Notes: generated from the letters alone by a model not told the origin. A stretch of DNA of 64,000 bases from Sphingobacterium sp. SRCM116780 (GCF_021442025.1 NZ_CP090446.1:3410001-3474000), one strand, 5' to 3'. Counted from the first letter of the stretch, positions 16,373 through 26,545 are shown. A program made the numbers and translations.

Positions 16373-17884
16373 CTAATTTTTAGTCCTCATCATCCTTATA
16401 ATTGTTTTCTTTTCTACAAAAGCAGCACCCAATATATAAGCAATCAACATGATATTGCCAATCCAAAAGTTACGGTCAAATGCGGTATAGTGAATATAAA
16501 CGATTAGTGTTCCGACCAACATGTAAGCCCCAATTTTAAATATCTTATAAGGAATTGGGTAATTTTTTTGCCCCCAAAAATACGACAAAAATACCATGAC
16601 GAAGTACGTAATGGATGTCACATAGATTGCTCCAACGTAACTATACTGAGGGATGAATACATAACAGAGCAGAATGGTTATTAAAGCTCCGATTCCAGAG
16701 ATATAAAGTCCATAACGTGTTTGATCAGATAATTTGTACCAAACGGAAAGGTTCATATAGATTCCCAGCATAACGTAATTAAACAAAAGAACAGGGATGA
16801 TAAACAGTCCTGACCAATATTCTTCGCTTTGAGCCAGCGTACCACCCTCAATAAAATATTTCAACCATTCGATATTAACAGATAGGCCAATCATCACAAT
16901 CATCATGGCTATCACAAAATATTCCATAATTAATGCATAGACTTTACTAGAGTTTTCATTCTTTGCATAAGAAAAGAAGAATGGTTCAGCGCCTAAACGA
17001 AAAGCTTGAACAAAAATACTTAAGAAGACAGCTATCTTTGCGATGGCTCCATAAATTCCAACATCTCGATCAGCAATATGTTTAGGTAATAATTCTGGCA
17101 TCATAATTTTATCCAGATTTTCATTAATAATATAAGAGATATTAGCAATCAAAATGGGAAAACTATACCGAAACATTTCCGCGATTAACGCTTTATCAAT
17201 TTTAAAAGTAAATGTTTTAATCTCAGGAAGCAACATCAATAAGGTTAATGCACTGGCGATAAAGTTTGACAAGAAAACATAACCCAACCAGGAATTTATA
17301 TACCAAGAAGAGAAATAAGATCTTGTTTCCGGAAAGTGTTTAATTAAATAAGGAATAAATACAATAAAGGTCAAACTTAATAGCACAAAAGTAATGATAC
17401 TCACAAGCTTCAACATACCGTAACGCATCGGTCGTCCATTTGCACGGATCTTTGCAAAAGGAACTACGGCTAATGCATCGGCAACTAAAGTAAGTCCGAC
17501 AAAGTATATATAGTTCTTATATTCACTTATAGTGTCAACATTCTCTTTAGCAAACCATCTAGCAATATCATTAGAAAAGAGGAGAATTGTTAACAAAAAA
17601 AGAAGAGAAGTAAAAATGGTTACAATAAAACTATTATTGAAAACCTTTGATTTATCTTTTTCTTCAACTTTCTGTAAGTACCTAAAATAGGTTGTCTCCA
17701 TGCCAAAGGCAAGAAAAGCATTTATCATGGCTGCCCATGAGTACATATTAGTAAATATCCCGTAGGTAGAAGCCGGGAATTTACGAACGAAAATTGGGGT
17801 TAGAATAAAGTTGAGTAGTCGAGAAACTATGGTACTCAGACCATAAATCAATGTTTGGCCAGCAAATTTCTTAAAAATAGACAA
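16373..17884 (-). CDS. Polysaccharide flippase, Wzx/MATE-like
   Basis: The 503-residue integral membrane protein has about 12-14 hydrophobic helices and belongs to the oligosaccharide flippase superfamily. It moves lipid-linked sugar units across the inner membrane for surface polysaccharide assembly. The N-terminal KKFAGQTLIYGLSTIVSRLL segment is typical of Bacteroidetes members. The start is TTG at 17884, chosen because the family-conserved N-terminus begins there and no ATG is near. It lies 11 nt after the acylphosphatase stop, so the two are probably co-transcribed. No glycosyltransferases are adjacent, so the substrate is unknown. Confidence 0.87.
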   Translation of the reverse strand: MSIFKKFAGQTLIYGLSTIVSRLLNFILTPIFVRKFPASTYGIFTNMYSWAAMINAFLAFGMETTYFRYLQKVEEKDKSKVFNNSFIVTIFTSLLFLLTILLFSNDIARWFAKENVDTISEYKNYIYFVGLTLVADALAVVPFAKIRANGRPMRYGMLKLVSIITFVLLSLTFIVFIPYLIKHFPETRSYFSSWYINSWLGYVFLSNFIASALTLLMLLPEIKTFTFKIDKALIAEMFRYSFPILIANISYIINENLDKIMMPELLPKHIADRDVGIYGAIAKIAVFLSIFVQAFRLGAEPFFFSYAKNENSSKVYALIMEYFVIAMMIVMIGLSVNIEWLKYFIEGGTLAQSEEYWSGLFIIPVLLFNYVMLGIYMNLSVWYKLSDQTRYGLYISGIGALITILLCYVFIPQYSYVGAIYVTSITYFVMVFLSYFWGQKNYPIPYKIFKIGAYMLVGTLIVYIHYTAFDRNFWIGNIMLIAYILGAAFVEKKTIIRMMRTKN

Positions 17885-17895
17885 AGTATTAGGGT

Positions 17896-18177
17896 TTAGT
17901 TTGTTGATCTTTTAAGCATTTCAAAATTCTTAAAGCCCTTCCACTCTCCTTCTTCATATGTCAGTTCTTCTACTTCTGCACGCTCGGGTCCCTCTTCACA
18001 AAAATCTAGCAGAGATTCTAAGGCAAAATTATCTCCTTCTGCTTCTATATAAACAGAACCATCGGCTAAGTTTTTTACAAAACCTTTAACACCTAACTGA
18101 TCTGCCACAGCTTTAGTTGAGAATCTAAAGTAAACCCCCTGTACTTTTCCTTTGATAGAAATATTGAAATGCTTCAT
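17896..18177 (-). CDS. acyP: Acylphosphatase
   Basis: This small (93-residue) alpha/beta enzyme hydrolyses carboxyl-phosphate bonds such as acetyl- or carbamoyl-phosphate. The signature [13 protein letters not shown] contains the phosphate-binding Arg18, and VKNLADGSV contains the water-orienting Asn36. The full family length is present. A minus-strand TACTTTTG box ends 5 nt before the ATG, suggesting a very short leader. The flippase gene follows on the same strand. Confidence 0.95.
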   Translation of the reverse strand: MKHFNISIKGKVQGVYFRFSTKAVADQLGVKGFVKNLADGSVYIEAEGDNFALESLLDFCEEGPERAEVEELTYEEGEWKGFKNFEMLKRSTN

Positions 18178-18211
18178 ATCAACAAAAGTACAGAAGATTT
18201 TGAGTATTTTA

Positions 18212-19387
18212 CTATGCTAATCGTTGTACGGTAACTTTATCTGTCAATCTAAAGTGTTCCATGTTTTTTAACAAGACTAGTCCTGGTTTTTTACCTATTT
18301 CAAGTGATCCGAATTGATCTGCGATATTTAAGGCTTGGGCACCATTGATCGTAGCCCATTGAATGGATTGTTGAAAATCCAATTCTTCAAAATTCTTGTG
18401 TAAAACCTTTAATTCATCCAGAATCGAAAGAGAATCATTTGATGCCAAACTATCAGTACCAAGTACAATTTTTTGATTATCATTTACAAAGTTCATCACT
18501 TTAGGTAATTGATCTTCAATAAAAAGATTCGCTTTTGGACATAAACACCATACAATATCACGTCCCATTCTGTCTACAAAATCCAAATCTTTCAATGAAG
18601 TATATGTATTATGTACGAGAATCAATTTATTAGGATTTGGCAAGTAAGGTAAATACGATTGAATAGAGTTTCTAGCCTGTGCTTTAAACAAATCTGGGTT
18701 TTTTCCAATTTTTTTGAAAAAATCTAAAAATTCACCTGTTTTATATCTAAACAATTTATTTTCCTCATCGCTTTCCTGATTGTGAATACTAATAATATTT
18801 CCTTCAGAAACAGATTTTTTAAATTTTTTAAGAAGTGCTTTGGAGCAAGAATAAGGGGCATGGGGAGTAATAGACGAATGCGCTGAAGCAAACTCATGAA
18901 TTAAATCTTTTGCTTCTTGTATTTTACCATCCGCTTCACTTGGTTCTACTCCGAAAACTTCAATAAATGTATGGTAAAGAATTTTACTTGATTCTTTTAT
19001 TCTAGATGTATTGTCCGTATTAGCATGATCTCCTACCGCTACAATACCATTCTTATACATTTCCTCATCCGCATCAGCCATTGCCTTATCGATCACTTTT
19101 AAAGGTGAGTTTCGGCTCGTCATTACTGCAGATAAAAAAGCTGGTAAACCCGTCTTGGAAGGAATTGTACCCTTCATATGGGATAATTCTAAATGACAAT
19201 GTGCATTTATAAAACCAGGAACAATAACTCCATTAAATTTTTCAATATGTTGACCGTCCAATTCTGTTGATTTAGCTTCATAAATCCCTAGAATTTCTCC
19301 GTCATCATTTATACCAACAACTCCATCTTTAATAGGCAAAGAAGTAATCGGTAAGATATAGTTAGCGCTATAATATTTCATTATCAT
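18212..19387 (-). CDS. Amidohydrolase family protein (ATZ/TRZ or aminodeoxyfutalosine deaminase-like)
   Basis: This 391-residue metal-dependent hydrolase of the amidohydrolase superfamily has a TIM barrel plus a small beta-sandwich. Metal ligands are visible: H63 and H65 in [13 protein letters not shown], a barrel His in [13 protein letters not shown] near residue 180 and an Asp in [13 protein letters not shown]. The arrangement resembles cytosine/guanine, S-adenosylhomocysteine and aminodeoxyfutalosine deaminases. No menaquinone (mqn) genes are near, so the substrate is open. The first ATG (19387) or the one 6 nt later may be used. It lies 34 nt upstream of acyP on the same strand and may be co-transcribed with it. 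Confidence 0.85.
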   Translation of the reverse strand: MIMKYYSANYILPITSLPIKDGVVGINDDGEILGIYEAKSTELDGQHIEKFNGVIVPGFINAHCHLELSHMKGTIPSKTGLPAFLSAVMTSRNSPLKVIDKAMADADEEMYKNGIVAVGDHANTDNTSRIKESSKILYHTFIEVFGVEPSEADGKIQEAKDLIHEFASAHSSITPHAPYSCSKALLKKFKKSVSEGNIISIHNQESDEENKLFRYKTGEFLDFFKKIGKNPDLFKAQARNSIQSYLPYLPNPNKLILVHNTYTSLKDLDFVDRMGRDIVWCLCPKANLFIEDQLPKVMNFVNDNQKIVLGTDSLASNDSLSILDELKVLHKNFEELDFQQSIQWATINGAQALNIADQFGSLEIGKKPGLVLLKNMEHFRLTDKVTVQRLA

Positions 19388-19747
19388 AAAAAACTTTAAG
19401 AGCTACATGGCATTGAGGTTAATACAATGTAACTGTGGGTAATAACGTTAAAATTCGTGCCAAAGTGTATTGAATAATTTATTTCCATTAAAAAAAACAA
19501 ATTTACACAAATAGTTTAATTACTTAATCATGATAATAGTTTTTAAACAAATTAGTTACATTGTTTTTGATAGATATCCGACAAATTTAGAACTCATAAA
19601 TACTTATTTCACATCTAAAGCATTAACAAACAAATAAATATAAAAAATACACTCTTTTTCTTTACACGACAAAACAAAATTAGCCTCAATTAATTTATTG
19701 AGAAATAATATAATTTAACATTTTTTAACAATAGTATAATATTTCAA

Positions 19748-19760
19748 TGACATCCTGTCA
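19748..19760. promoter_or_regulatory. TGACA-N3-TGTCA palindrome (operator candidate)
   Basis: A compact perfect inverted repeat with a 3-nt centre lies in the long region upstream of the TPP riboswitch. The identical architecture occurs at 36836-36848, and several half-sites occur before groES. Confidence 0.35.
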
Positions 19761-19839
19761 GTCGCGGGTATGTGTACAAGAACAGCACTATATTTATTCT
19801 AAAGAAAAAACGATTATTATTAGATTTTTTTGACAGCTT

Positions 19840-19889
19840 TTTGAGTACCCCAATCCACCACTGTAAGTAGATAAAACTAGCTACTCAAA
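19840..19889. repeat. Inverted repeat TTTGAGTA ... TACTCAAA
   Basis: Eight-base arms at 19840-19847 and 19882-19889 are 34 nt apart, with an internal AGTAG/CTACT pair. It lies between the amidohydrolase gene and the TPP riboswitch, in 630 nt of otherwise featureless AT-rich DNA (19388-20021). Function unknown. Confidence 0.35.
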
Positions 19890-20021
19890 TTAAATATACA
19901 ACCATACTCAACCGACAACTATTAATTTTTTCCAAATTCTTAACAATTATTTTTCTCAAAATCATCATAGCTACTTAAAAATATTTTTAGTCATGATTTA
20001 TTTTAATAACTTCGCAACATC

Positions 20022-20128
20022 GATAAGGGGTGCCTTGTTCCAAGAACACGAATAAAGGCTGAGATTATACCCAACAATACCATTGGTATTGTACACCTGA
20101 TCCAGATAATGCTGGCGGAGGGAAGTGG
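20022..20128 (+). ncRNA. TPP riboswitch (THI element)
   Basis: The conserved blocks of the thiamine pyrophosphate aptamer are present in order: GGGGTGCC at 20027-20034, GGCTGAGAT at 20057-20065, ACCC, a variable hairpin CAATACC/GGTATTG, then ACCTGATCCAGATAATGC and GGCGGAGGGAA to about 20123. It is on the coding strand 74 nt before the TonB receptor ATG. A downstream hairpin, ATTATTG/CAATAAT (20148-20154 / 20165-20171), carries AACCCTTT in its loop, which could pair with the aptamer's AAGGGG. This may be the expression platform. It predicts repression of the receptor when thiamine pyrophosphate is plentiful. Confidence 0.96.
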
Positions 20129-20201
20129 TTAGTTAAATATTTAAAAGATTATTGTAACCCTTTGCAATAATTTATTTGACTCAAAATTCAATTAAAAGAT
20201 C

Positions 20202-22622
20202 ATGATTAAAGGTTTAATCAGTACTGTCGTTTTTTTAGGAACAGTTTTATGCGTATCAGCACAGCATCATCTATCTATCAAAATATTAGACGCTGAAACA
20301 AAAAAAACACTGCAAGGAGCGAGTGTTAGTTTAGTAGCTACAAATACTATACATTCAAAATCTAATGACAAAGGGGTTGCGCTATTTTCTAATGTACCTA
20401 ACGGTAAATATGATCTTACCGCCTCTTTCTTGGGCTATCGTTCCGAAAAAAAACAAATTGACTTAATGGATGATAAATCCATAGAAATTTACCTACAAGC
20501 ACAAGTAATAAAAACAGAAGAGGTTTTTGTACAAGCAACACGCGCTAAAAGCAACTCTTCTACAACTTATAAAAACCTGAGCAAAGAAGATATCTCCAAA
20601 AACAATTTTGGACAAGATATTCCATACCTCTTAGATCAAACCCCTTCTGTTGTTATCGGATCTGATGCAGGAGCTGGTATTGGATATACCAGCATGCGGA
20701 TACGCGGTTCGGACAATGCTCGTATCAATGTTACTTTGAACGGTATTCCTTTGAATGATGCAGAAAGCATGGGTTCTTTCTTTGTTAACCTGCCTGATTT
20801 TGCTTCTTCCACCGAGAGTATTCAAATCCAACGAGGTATTGGAACCTCCACAAACGGTGCAGGATCATTCGGAGCATCTTTAAATATTCAATCTAACACC
20901 TTAGAAAAAGATCCATATGTAGAATTTAATAATTCTTATGGTTCCTTTAATTCATGGAAAAATACATTAAAGGTAGGTTCTGGTCTTTTGAACAATAAAT
21001 TTGCATTCAATGTGCGTCTCTCTCGGATTCTAAGTGATGGCTATATCGATCGCGCTTCTTCTGATCTAAAGTCTTTTTATGTAGACGGAGGATATTACAG
21101 TGATAAACAGATTCTAAAAGCAATTGTCTTCTCTGGAAAGGAAAAGACCTATCAGTCCTGGTATGGTACTCCAGAGCCTCGTTTAAACAATGATATTGAA
21201 GGAATGAAAGACTATGCGATCAATGATGGCTATACAGCAGCAGAAACAGAGAATTTATTGCAAGCTGGTCGCACCTATAACAAGTATTTATACAAGAACC
21301 AAACGGACAACTATACGCAAACACACCATCAATTACATTACACCAATTTTATCAATGAAAAAATAACATTCAATGCGGCTCTACATTATACTCGAGGCGC
21401 TGGTTATTATGAAGAATACCGTCCTGAAGACAAATTATCAAAATACAATTTGCCACAAGTCATCCTTGGTAAGGATACGATCTCAAAAACAGACTTAATT
21501 AGAAGACGATGGCTAGACAATTACTTTTATGGCGCTACGTATTCTTTCAATTACAATCCTTCGCAAGCGGTAAAGTTAACATGGGGCGGAGCGATAAATC
21601 AATATAAAGGTGATCATTATGGTGAAGTTATTTGGGCTCAATATGCTTCTACCAGTAATTTAGGTGACAAATATTATCTGAATGATGCTACAAAAAATGA
21701 TATCAGTACATTTTTAAAAGCAGATTTCACAGTCAATGATTGGTTATTATTTGCTGATATACAATATCGCAATATCAGTTATCAAGTTAGCGGTGATGAT
21801 GATAAGATTAAAGATCTGGATTTTGACAGAAAATTTAATTTTTTAAATCCAAAATTAGGATTTACTTATCTCATCAATGAAAATTCGAATCTTTATGCAT
21901 CTTATGCTTATGCAAGCAAAGAACCTGTACGTGATGATTTCGTTGATATCATTGGCAACAATCCAAAACCTGAAAAGATGCAAGATGTTGAAATTGGATA
22001 TCGCTTTAAAAATGATGTCTTTAATATTGGAACTAATCTTTATGGTATGTTCTACAAAGACCAACTGATTCCAACCGGTGCACTAAACGATGTAGGATCT
22101 CCGTTAAGATTAAATATCCCAGATAGTTATCGAATAGGCTTGGAATTAGACGCAGCTTGGAAAATATCCAATCAATTTATTTGGAAAGCAACTGCAGGTC
22201 TAAGTCAAAACAAGATCAATAATTTTACAGATGAAACTAGTAATGAATTCTTCAAGAAAACTGATATTGCACTTTCTCCTTCAACAATCTTGTCCAGTGA
22301 ATTTTCTTATAAACCTGTACAGGCTTTTGAAATCGCCCTATTGTCCAAATATATTTCCAGACAATATCTAGATAACAGTTCCGCGAAGGTAAGGAGCATC
22401 GATCCTTCTTTTGTAAACAATGTTAGAGCAATCTACAATTTTGCAGCATTTGGAATAAAAAATATTGATCTCAGTCTTTCTATTAATAATATTTTGAATG
22501 AAAAATATGAAACAAGTGGATATACCTGGGGATATATGGATGGTTCATCTCGTAAATCTTTTAATTTCTACTATCCACAGGCTACAACTAATTTTATGTT
22601 AGGTCTAAATATTAGATTTTAA
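20202..22622 (+). CDS. TonB-dependent receptor for thiamine or its precursor
   Basis: The 806-residue outer-membrane receptor has a signal peptide (about 1-20, ending CVSAQ), a carboxypeptidase-like beta domain (about 22-105), a plug domain (about 120-230, with YLLDQTPSVVIGSD, MRIRGSDNARINVTLNGIPLND, IQIQRGIG and GAGSFGASLNIQ), and a barrel ending in FMLGLNIRF. The specificity is inferred from the TPP riboswitch directly upstream; thiamine-regulated TonB receptors are known in Bacteroidetes. The gene is a single-gene unit closed by its own terminator. No cytoplasmic-membrane thiamine transporter or thiamine synthesis gene is adjacent. Confidence 0.9.
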   Translation: MIKGLISTVVFLGTVLCVSAQHHLSIKILDAETKKTLQGASVSLVATNTIHSKSNDKGVALFSNVPNGKYDLTASFLGYRSEKKQIDLMDDKSIEIYLQAQVIKTEEVFVQATRAKSNSSTTYKNLSKEDISKNNFGQDIPYLLDQTPSVVIGSDAGAGIGYTSMRIRGSDNARINVTLNGIPLNDAESMGSFFVNLPDFASSTESIQIQRGIGTSTNGAGSFGASLNIQSNTLEKDPYVEFNNSYGSFNSWKNTLKVGSGLLNNKFAFNVRLSRILSDGYIDRASSDLKSFYVDGGYYSDKQILKAIVFSGKEKTYQSWYGTPEPRLNNDIEGMKDYAINDGYTAAETENLLQAGRTYNKYLYKNQTDNYTQTHHQLHYTNFINEKITFNAALHYTRGAGYYEEYRPEDKLSKYNLPQVILGKDTISKTDLIRRRWLDNYFYGATYSFNYNPSQAVKLTWGGAINQYKGDHYGEVIWAQYASTSNLGDKYYLNDATKNDISTFLKADFTVNDWLLFADIQYRNISYQVSGDDDKIKDLDFDRKFNFLNPKLGFTYLINENSNLYASYAYASKEPVRDDFVDIIGNNPKPEKMQDVEIGYRFKNDVFNIGTNLYGMFYKDQLIPTGALNDVGSPLRLNIPDSYRIGLELDAAWKISNQFIWKATAGLSQNKINNFTDETSNEFFKKTDIALSPSTILSSEFSYKPVQAFEIALLSKYISRQYLDNSSAKVRSIDPSFVNNVRAIYNFAAFGIKNIDLSLSINNILNEKYETSGYTWGYMDGSSRKSFNFYYPQATTNFMLGLNIRF

Positions 22623-22667
22623 TAAACGGATTGCTGTGAATTAAATATCCGATAGGTTATTGAGATG

Positions 22668-22734
22668 AGTAAACGATCTTTAATGTAAAGAAATAATCTC
22701 TTTTGAGATCGTTTACTTAGTTTTCTTTTTTTTC
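22668..22734 (+). terminator. Terminator after the thiamine-type TonB receptor
   Basis: AGTAAACGATCT (22668-22679) and AGATCGTTTACT (22706-22717) are perfect 12-bp arms. A smaller AAAGA/TCTTT stem sits inside the loop, and a T-rich tract follows to 22734. Confidence 0.75.
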
Positions 22735-22736
22735 GT

Positions 22737-22744
22737 TAATATTG
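22737..22744 (+). promoter_or_regulatory. -7 box (TAATATTG) of dtd, 4 nt before ATG
   Basis: TAATATTG, one mismatch to TAnnTTTG, ends exactly 4 nt before the dtd ATG, the same spacing as trmD, hemW and the M1 peptidase. A leaderless mRNA is predicted. Confidence 0.4.
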
Positions 22745-22748
22745 TCTT

Positions 22749-23207
22749 ATGCGTGCAGTGATACAACGAGTTTCAAGAGCAAGTTGTTCGGTAGAAAATG
22801 ATATTACCGGTCAAATTGAACAGGGTCTCTTAATCTTTATTGGAATTGAAGATGAAGACACCTTAGAAGATATGAAATGGATGGCTCAAAAGTTCATCAA
22901 TCTTAGAATTTTCAGTGATGAAAACGGGTTAATGAACAAATCAGTCCAAGATATTGCAGGCAATATTTTATTAATTTCTCAGTTTACATTATTTGCGCAA
23001 ACAAAAAAGGGGAACCGACCTTCCTTTATTCGTGCTGCAAAACTGGAGAAAGCTAAACCGATGTATGAGCAAATGGCCCATTATCTAACTTCATTATTAG
23101 AAAAAGAGGTTCAACTAGGGATCTTTGGAGCGGATATGAAAATTGATTTGTTAAATGATGGTCCTGTTACGATCATGATGAATACACAAGATAAAGATAA
23201 TTTCTAA
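22749..23207 (+). CDS. dtd: D-aminoacyl-tRNA deacylase
   Basis: DTD removes D-amino acids (and glycine from tRNA-Ala) mis-attached to tRNA, protecting translation. The 152-residue protein has the usual length. It shows MRAVIQRVSRASC at the start, the signature SQFTLFAQT at about 77-85, the RPSF element after GN, and the C-terminal NDGPVTIMM segment corresponding to the cross-subunit GxPVT motif. The next gene begins 4 nt after its stop, so the two are co-transcribed. Confidence 0.96.
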   Translation: MRAVIQRVSRASCSVENDITGQIEQGLLIFIGIEDEDTLEDMKWMAQKFINLRIFSDENGLMNKSVQDIAGNILLISQFTLFAQTKKGNRPSFIRAAKLEKAKPMYEQMAHYLTSLLEKEVQLGIFGADMKIDLLNDGPVTIMMNTQDKDNF

Positions 23208-23211
23208 GAAA

Positions 23212-23538
23212 ATGACAATAAAAGAGGCACAAGAAACTATTGATAAGTGGATCAACACAACAGGAATTCGTTATTTTAATGAATTGACAAACACGGCTAT
23301 GCTTATGGAAGAAGTCGGTGAGGTGGCGAGAATAATGGCTAGACAGTATGGTGAGCAATCCTTTAAAAAATCTGACAAAGAGGTAAATTTAGCTGATGAG
23401 ATGGCGGACGTTCTTTTTGTATTGATGTGCTTAGCAAATCAAACAGGCATTGACTTAACAGATGCCCTAGAAAAGAATTTAGAAAAGAAGTCAATCCGCG
23501 ATGCCGATCGCCACAAGAATAATGAAAAACTAAAATAA
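23212..23538 (+). CDS. MazG-like nucleotide pyrophosphohydrolase
   Basis: This 108-residue all-alpha NTP pyrophosphohydrolase hydrolyses (d)NTPs, probably non-canonical ones, to the monophosphate and PPi. The metal-binding pattern of the superfamily is seen: MEEVGEVARIMAR at about 42-54 (ExxE) and the downstream LADEMADVLFVLMCLANQTG (ExxD) at about 70-89. One MazG domain is present, so it is the short type rather than full-length two-domain MazG. It is coupled to dtd (4-nt gap); both are quality-control enzymes. Confidence 0.88.
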   Translation: MTIKEAQETIDKWINTTGIRYFNELTNTAMLMEEVGEVARIMARQYGEQSFKKSDKEVNLADEMADVLFVLMCLANQTGIDLTDALEKNLEKKSIRDADRHKNNEKLK

Positions 23539-23608
23539 TAATAGCAAGGCTATTAGCGTCTTTAAGATATTATTAAAAATAAATACACTAGTTATCAGGT
23601 AGACTTTA

Positions 23609-23616
23609 TATATTTG
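23609..23616 (+). promoter_or_regulatory. -7 box (TATATTTG) upstream of TonB receptor
   Basis: TATATTTG, 27 nt before the receptor ATG, matches the Bacteroidota -7 consensus. Confidence 0.5.
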
Positions 23617-23643
23617 AAGCCATTAGCTTAATATATAAAATTT

Positions 23644-26451
23644 ATGGATAAAAATTATACACAGAGATCAACCCTATATACTACTTTATTAACAAGTGCC
23701 TTAACGGTAACTAGCCTTTATTCCTTCTCTCAAGAGGTAATTAAAGGTAAAATCAGCAATAATGGTTTACCATTAAGCAGTGTTACCATTAAAAATACGA
23801 GTAATAATACATCTACTAAATCTTTAGAGGATGGTAGTTACAATATTCCAGCGTCATCCGGAATCAATAAGTTAGTGGTATCCCATGTAGGATTTACTAC
23901 TCAAACAAAAGAAATTACAATTTCTCAAGGTGTCGAAGGTTTGATCAATTTTGACCTCTCCAACGTTTCATTAGACGAAGTTGTCGTTATTGGTTCAAGA
24001 GCTCAAGGAAGATCAAATCTACAGACAGTGGCTCCTGTAGATGTTATTGACATCAAAGGATTAACAAAGGACGTGGGTCAAGTTTCGTTAAATCAAATTT
24101 TAAATTACGTAGCGCCATCTTTCAACTCCAATACACAAACAATATCTGATGGTACTGATCATATTGACCCAGCGTCACTAAGAGGATTAGGCCCAGATCA
24201 AGTGTTGGTCCTTGTTAATGGAAAACGTCGCCACACGACTTCTTTAGTTAATATAAATGGATCATTCGGAAAAGGGTCCGTAGGTACGGATTTAAATGCA
24301 ATACCAACGTCTGCGATCAAACGAGTAGAAATCCTGCGGGATGGTGCCGCTGCGCAATATGGATCTGATGCCATAGCTGGTGTTATTAATATAGTCATTG
24401 AAGATAATGTCGATGAATTACGTGCTTCGGTTACTTATGGTGGTTATTTGTCCAAAAACGCAGAGAATAATTATGACGGCCAAAGTGTACAAGCGAATGT
24501 CAATTATGGTATTCCGATAACTAAAAATGGCGGATTTATCAATCTATCTGGTTCATACGATTACCGTCAACCAACAAATAGACAAAAAGAATTCACCGGA
24601 ACTATTTTTTCCGATTACAACAACCCAAGCTTATATCCTAATCCAACAGGTGTAGATATCACTGACGATGAACTCGTAAGACAAGGTAAAACTCGTGCTG
24701 ATTATGTTTCAAGAATCGGTCAAGCTGAAACAAAAGGTGGAGCTTTATTTTTCAATTCAAAAATACCTTTATCAGAGCATTCAGAATTTTACTCATTCGG
24801 AGGATTAAATTATAGAAAAGGTACTTCAGCAGCATTCCGTAGACAGCCGTCACAAATCACTCAAAATATTAGTGAAATATATCCAGACGGATTTTTACCA
24901 TTAATCGTCACCGATAATTATGACAAATCTTTAGCTGCTGGAATAAAATCAGAATTTTCGGGATGGAAAGTAGATTTATCAAATGCGTATGGGTCGAATA
25001 AAATTGATTTTCAAACACAAAATTCTTTAAACGCAAGTTTATTAAAGGCCTCTCCTACTACATTTGATGATGGTGGTTATCGTTTTATTCAAAATACAAG
25101 TAATTTAGACTTTACTAAATTCTTCGATGAGCCATTAGCTGGAATAAATGTTGCTTTTGGATTTGAACATCGTTATGAAAACTACCAGATAGTCGCTGGG
25201 GAAGAATCATCCTATGCAGATTATGGAAAAGCCGTAAAAATTGGTACTGATGGAAATGGGAATCCAATTTTAATTCCTAATATTCAAGGAAATGTACAAA
25301 CACTATTTGCCCAAAATGGTAAAGCTTACGCATCTGGAGCCCAAGCGTTCCCAGGATTTAGACCTGACAATGAAGTCAACGAAACTCGTTCTTCGGTAGG
25401 AGCTTATACTGATGTAGAAGCAAATATTACTTCCGACTGGTTGTTAACTGGAGCACTACGTTTTGAGAATTATTCTGATTTCGGGTCGACATTAAACTGG
25501 AAATTAGGAACACGCTATAAAATTGATGATATCTTTACGCTACGCGCAGCTGCTAGTACAGGGTTTAGAGCTCCTTCATTACACCAACGTTATTTCAATG
25601 CAACGTCCAGCTTATTCAACGAAGGTGTTATCACGAACTCTGGAACTTTCACGAACGATAGTCGTCCTGCACAGTTATTAGGTATTCCTTCACTAAAGCA
25701 AGAGACTTCTCGCTCTTATAGTGCTGGATTTACCGCTAATTATGGAAAATTCAAAGCCACTGTAGATGGATATTTCATCGCTATAGATAACAGAATTATC
25801 TATACAGGAACATTTACAGGAAGTAATGCAGCAAATGCGACGGATCAAGACAAAGAAATTTATGATCTATTAGCACAATCGAATGCTACATCAGCTCGCT
25901 TCTTTGCCAATGCAATAGATACAGAGACCAAAGGTATAGATGTCGTACTTACTTATAATGAAAATATAGGCAAAGGTAAATTACGAACTGATCTTTCTGG
26001 TACTTTTGTCAAAACAAGTATTATCGGTGATATTCACGCTTCAGAACAACTCGTTGGTAAAGAAAGCACCTATTTTGATAATCAATCTCGCATCTATTTA
26101 GAATCAGCAGTACCGCGGACAAAAGTAAATTTTACATTGAACTATAGTTTGGATAAGTTCAATGTATTTTTACGTAACGTCTATTTTGGAGATGTTGATG
26201 GGGCCACCAATACTGTAGCAGATTATCAAACTTTTAAAGGAAAAATAATTACCGACCTAAGTGTTAGTTACAATATTGCTAAAAGTCTACGCTTCACTTT
26301 AGGTGTCAATAATCTTTTAGATATTTATCCTGACGAAACAAGAGAAGGTTCTGGCCTTAGAGGTGCTGGATATTTTATTTATTCCAGAACAGGGCAACAA
26401 TTCGGCAACAATGGTCGTTATATATTTACCAAATTAGCTTTAACACTTTAA
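23644..26451 (+). CDS. TonB-dependent outer-membrane receptor
   Basis: The 935-residue receptor has a rather long N-terminal signal (about 1-30, ending LYSFSQ), a carboxypeptidase-like domain (about 32-115, IKGKISNNGLPLSSVTI), a plug (about 120-245, with ILNYVAPSFNSN, SLRGLGPDQVLVLVNGKRRH, IPTSAIKRVEILRDGAAAQYGSDAIAGVINIV) and a beta-barrel with a C-terminal aromatic-rich strand ending LTL. The plug signature LVLVNGKRRH with RDGAAAQYGSDAIAGVINI marks the large receptor class seen in Bacteroidetes and Proteobacteria with diverse substrates. No neighbouring transporter indicates the ligand. It is transcribed alone between a promoter and a strong terminator. Confidence 0.92.
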   Translation: MDKNYTQRSTLYTTLLTSALTVTSLYSFSQEVIKGKISNNGLPLSSVTIKNTSNNTSTKSLEDGSYNIPASSGINKLVVSHVGFTTQTKEITISQGVEGLINFDLSNVSLDEVVVIGSRAQGRSNLQTVAPVDVIDIKGLTKDVGQVSLNQILNYVAPSFNSNTQTISDGTDHIDPASLRGLGPDQVLVLVNGKRRHTTSLVNINGSFGKGSVGTDLNAIPTSAIKRVEILRDGAAAQYGSDAIAGVINIVIEDNVDELRASVTYGGYLSKNAENNYDGQSVQANVNYGIPITKNGGFINLSGSYDYRQPTNRQKEFTGTIFSDYNNPSLYPNPTGVDITDDELVRQGKTRADYVSRIGQAETKGGALFFNSKIPLSEHSEFYSFGGLNYRKGTSAAFRRQPSQITQNISEIYPDGFLPLIVTDNYDKSLAAGIKSEFSGWKVDLSNAYGSNKIDFQTQNSLNASLLKASPTTFDDGGYRFIQNTSNLDFTKFFDEPLAGINVAFGFEHRYENYQIVAGEESSYADYGKAVKIGTDGNGNPILIPNIQGNVQTLFAQNGKAYASGAQAFPGFRPDNEVNETRSSVGAYTDVEANITSDWLLTGALRFENYSDFGSTLNWKLGTRYKIDDIFTLRAAASTGFRAPSLHQRYFNATSSLFNEGVITNSGTFTNDSRPAQLLGIPSLKQETSRSYSAGFTANYGKFKATVDGYFIAIDNRIIYTGTFTGSNAANATDQDKEIYDLLAQSNATSARFFANAIDTETKGIDVVLTYNENIGKGKLRTDLSGTFVKTSIIGDIHASEQLVGKESTYFDNQSRIYLESAVPRTKVNFTLNYSLDKFNVFLRNVYFGDVDGATNTVADYQTFKGKIITDLSVSYNIAKSLRFTLGVNNLLDIYPDETREGSGLRGAGYFIYSRTGQQFGNNGRYIFTKLALTL

Positions 26452-26470
26452 TCCTGGATAAGGATTAATG

Positions 26471-26505
26471 AAAGGCTGTATCAAGATGCTTGATACAGCC
26501 TTTTT
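26471..26505 (+). terminator. Terminator after TonB receptor
   Basis: AAAGGCTGTATCAAG (26471-26485) pairs with CTTGATACAGCCTTT (26489-26503), 15 bp perfect, followed by T residues. Confidence 0.93.
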
Positions 26506-26545
26506 ATTTGTTTACCTTTAACTTAGAAATTAATACCCTTTGAAA

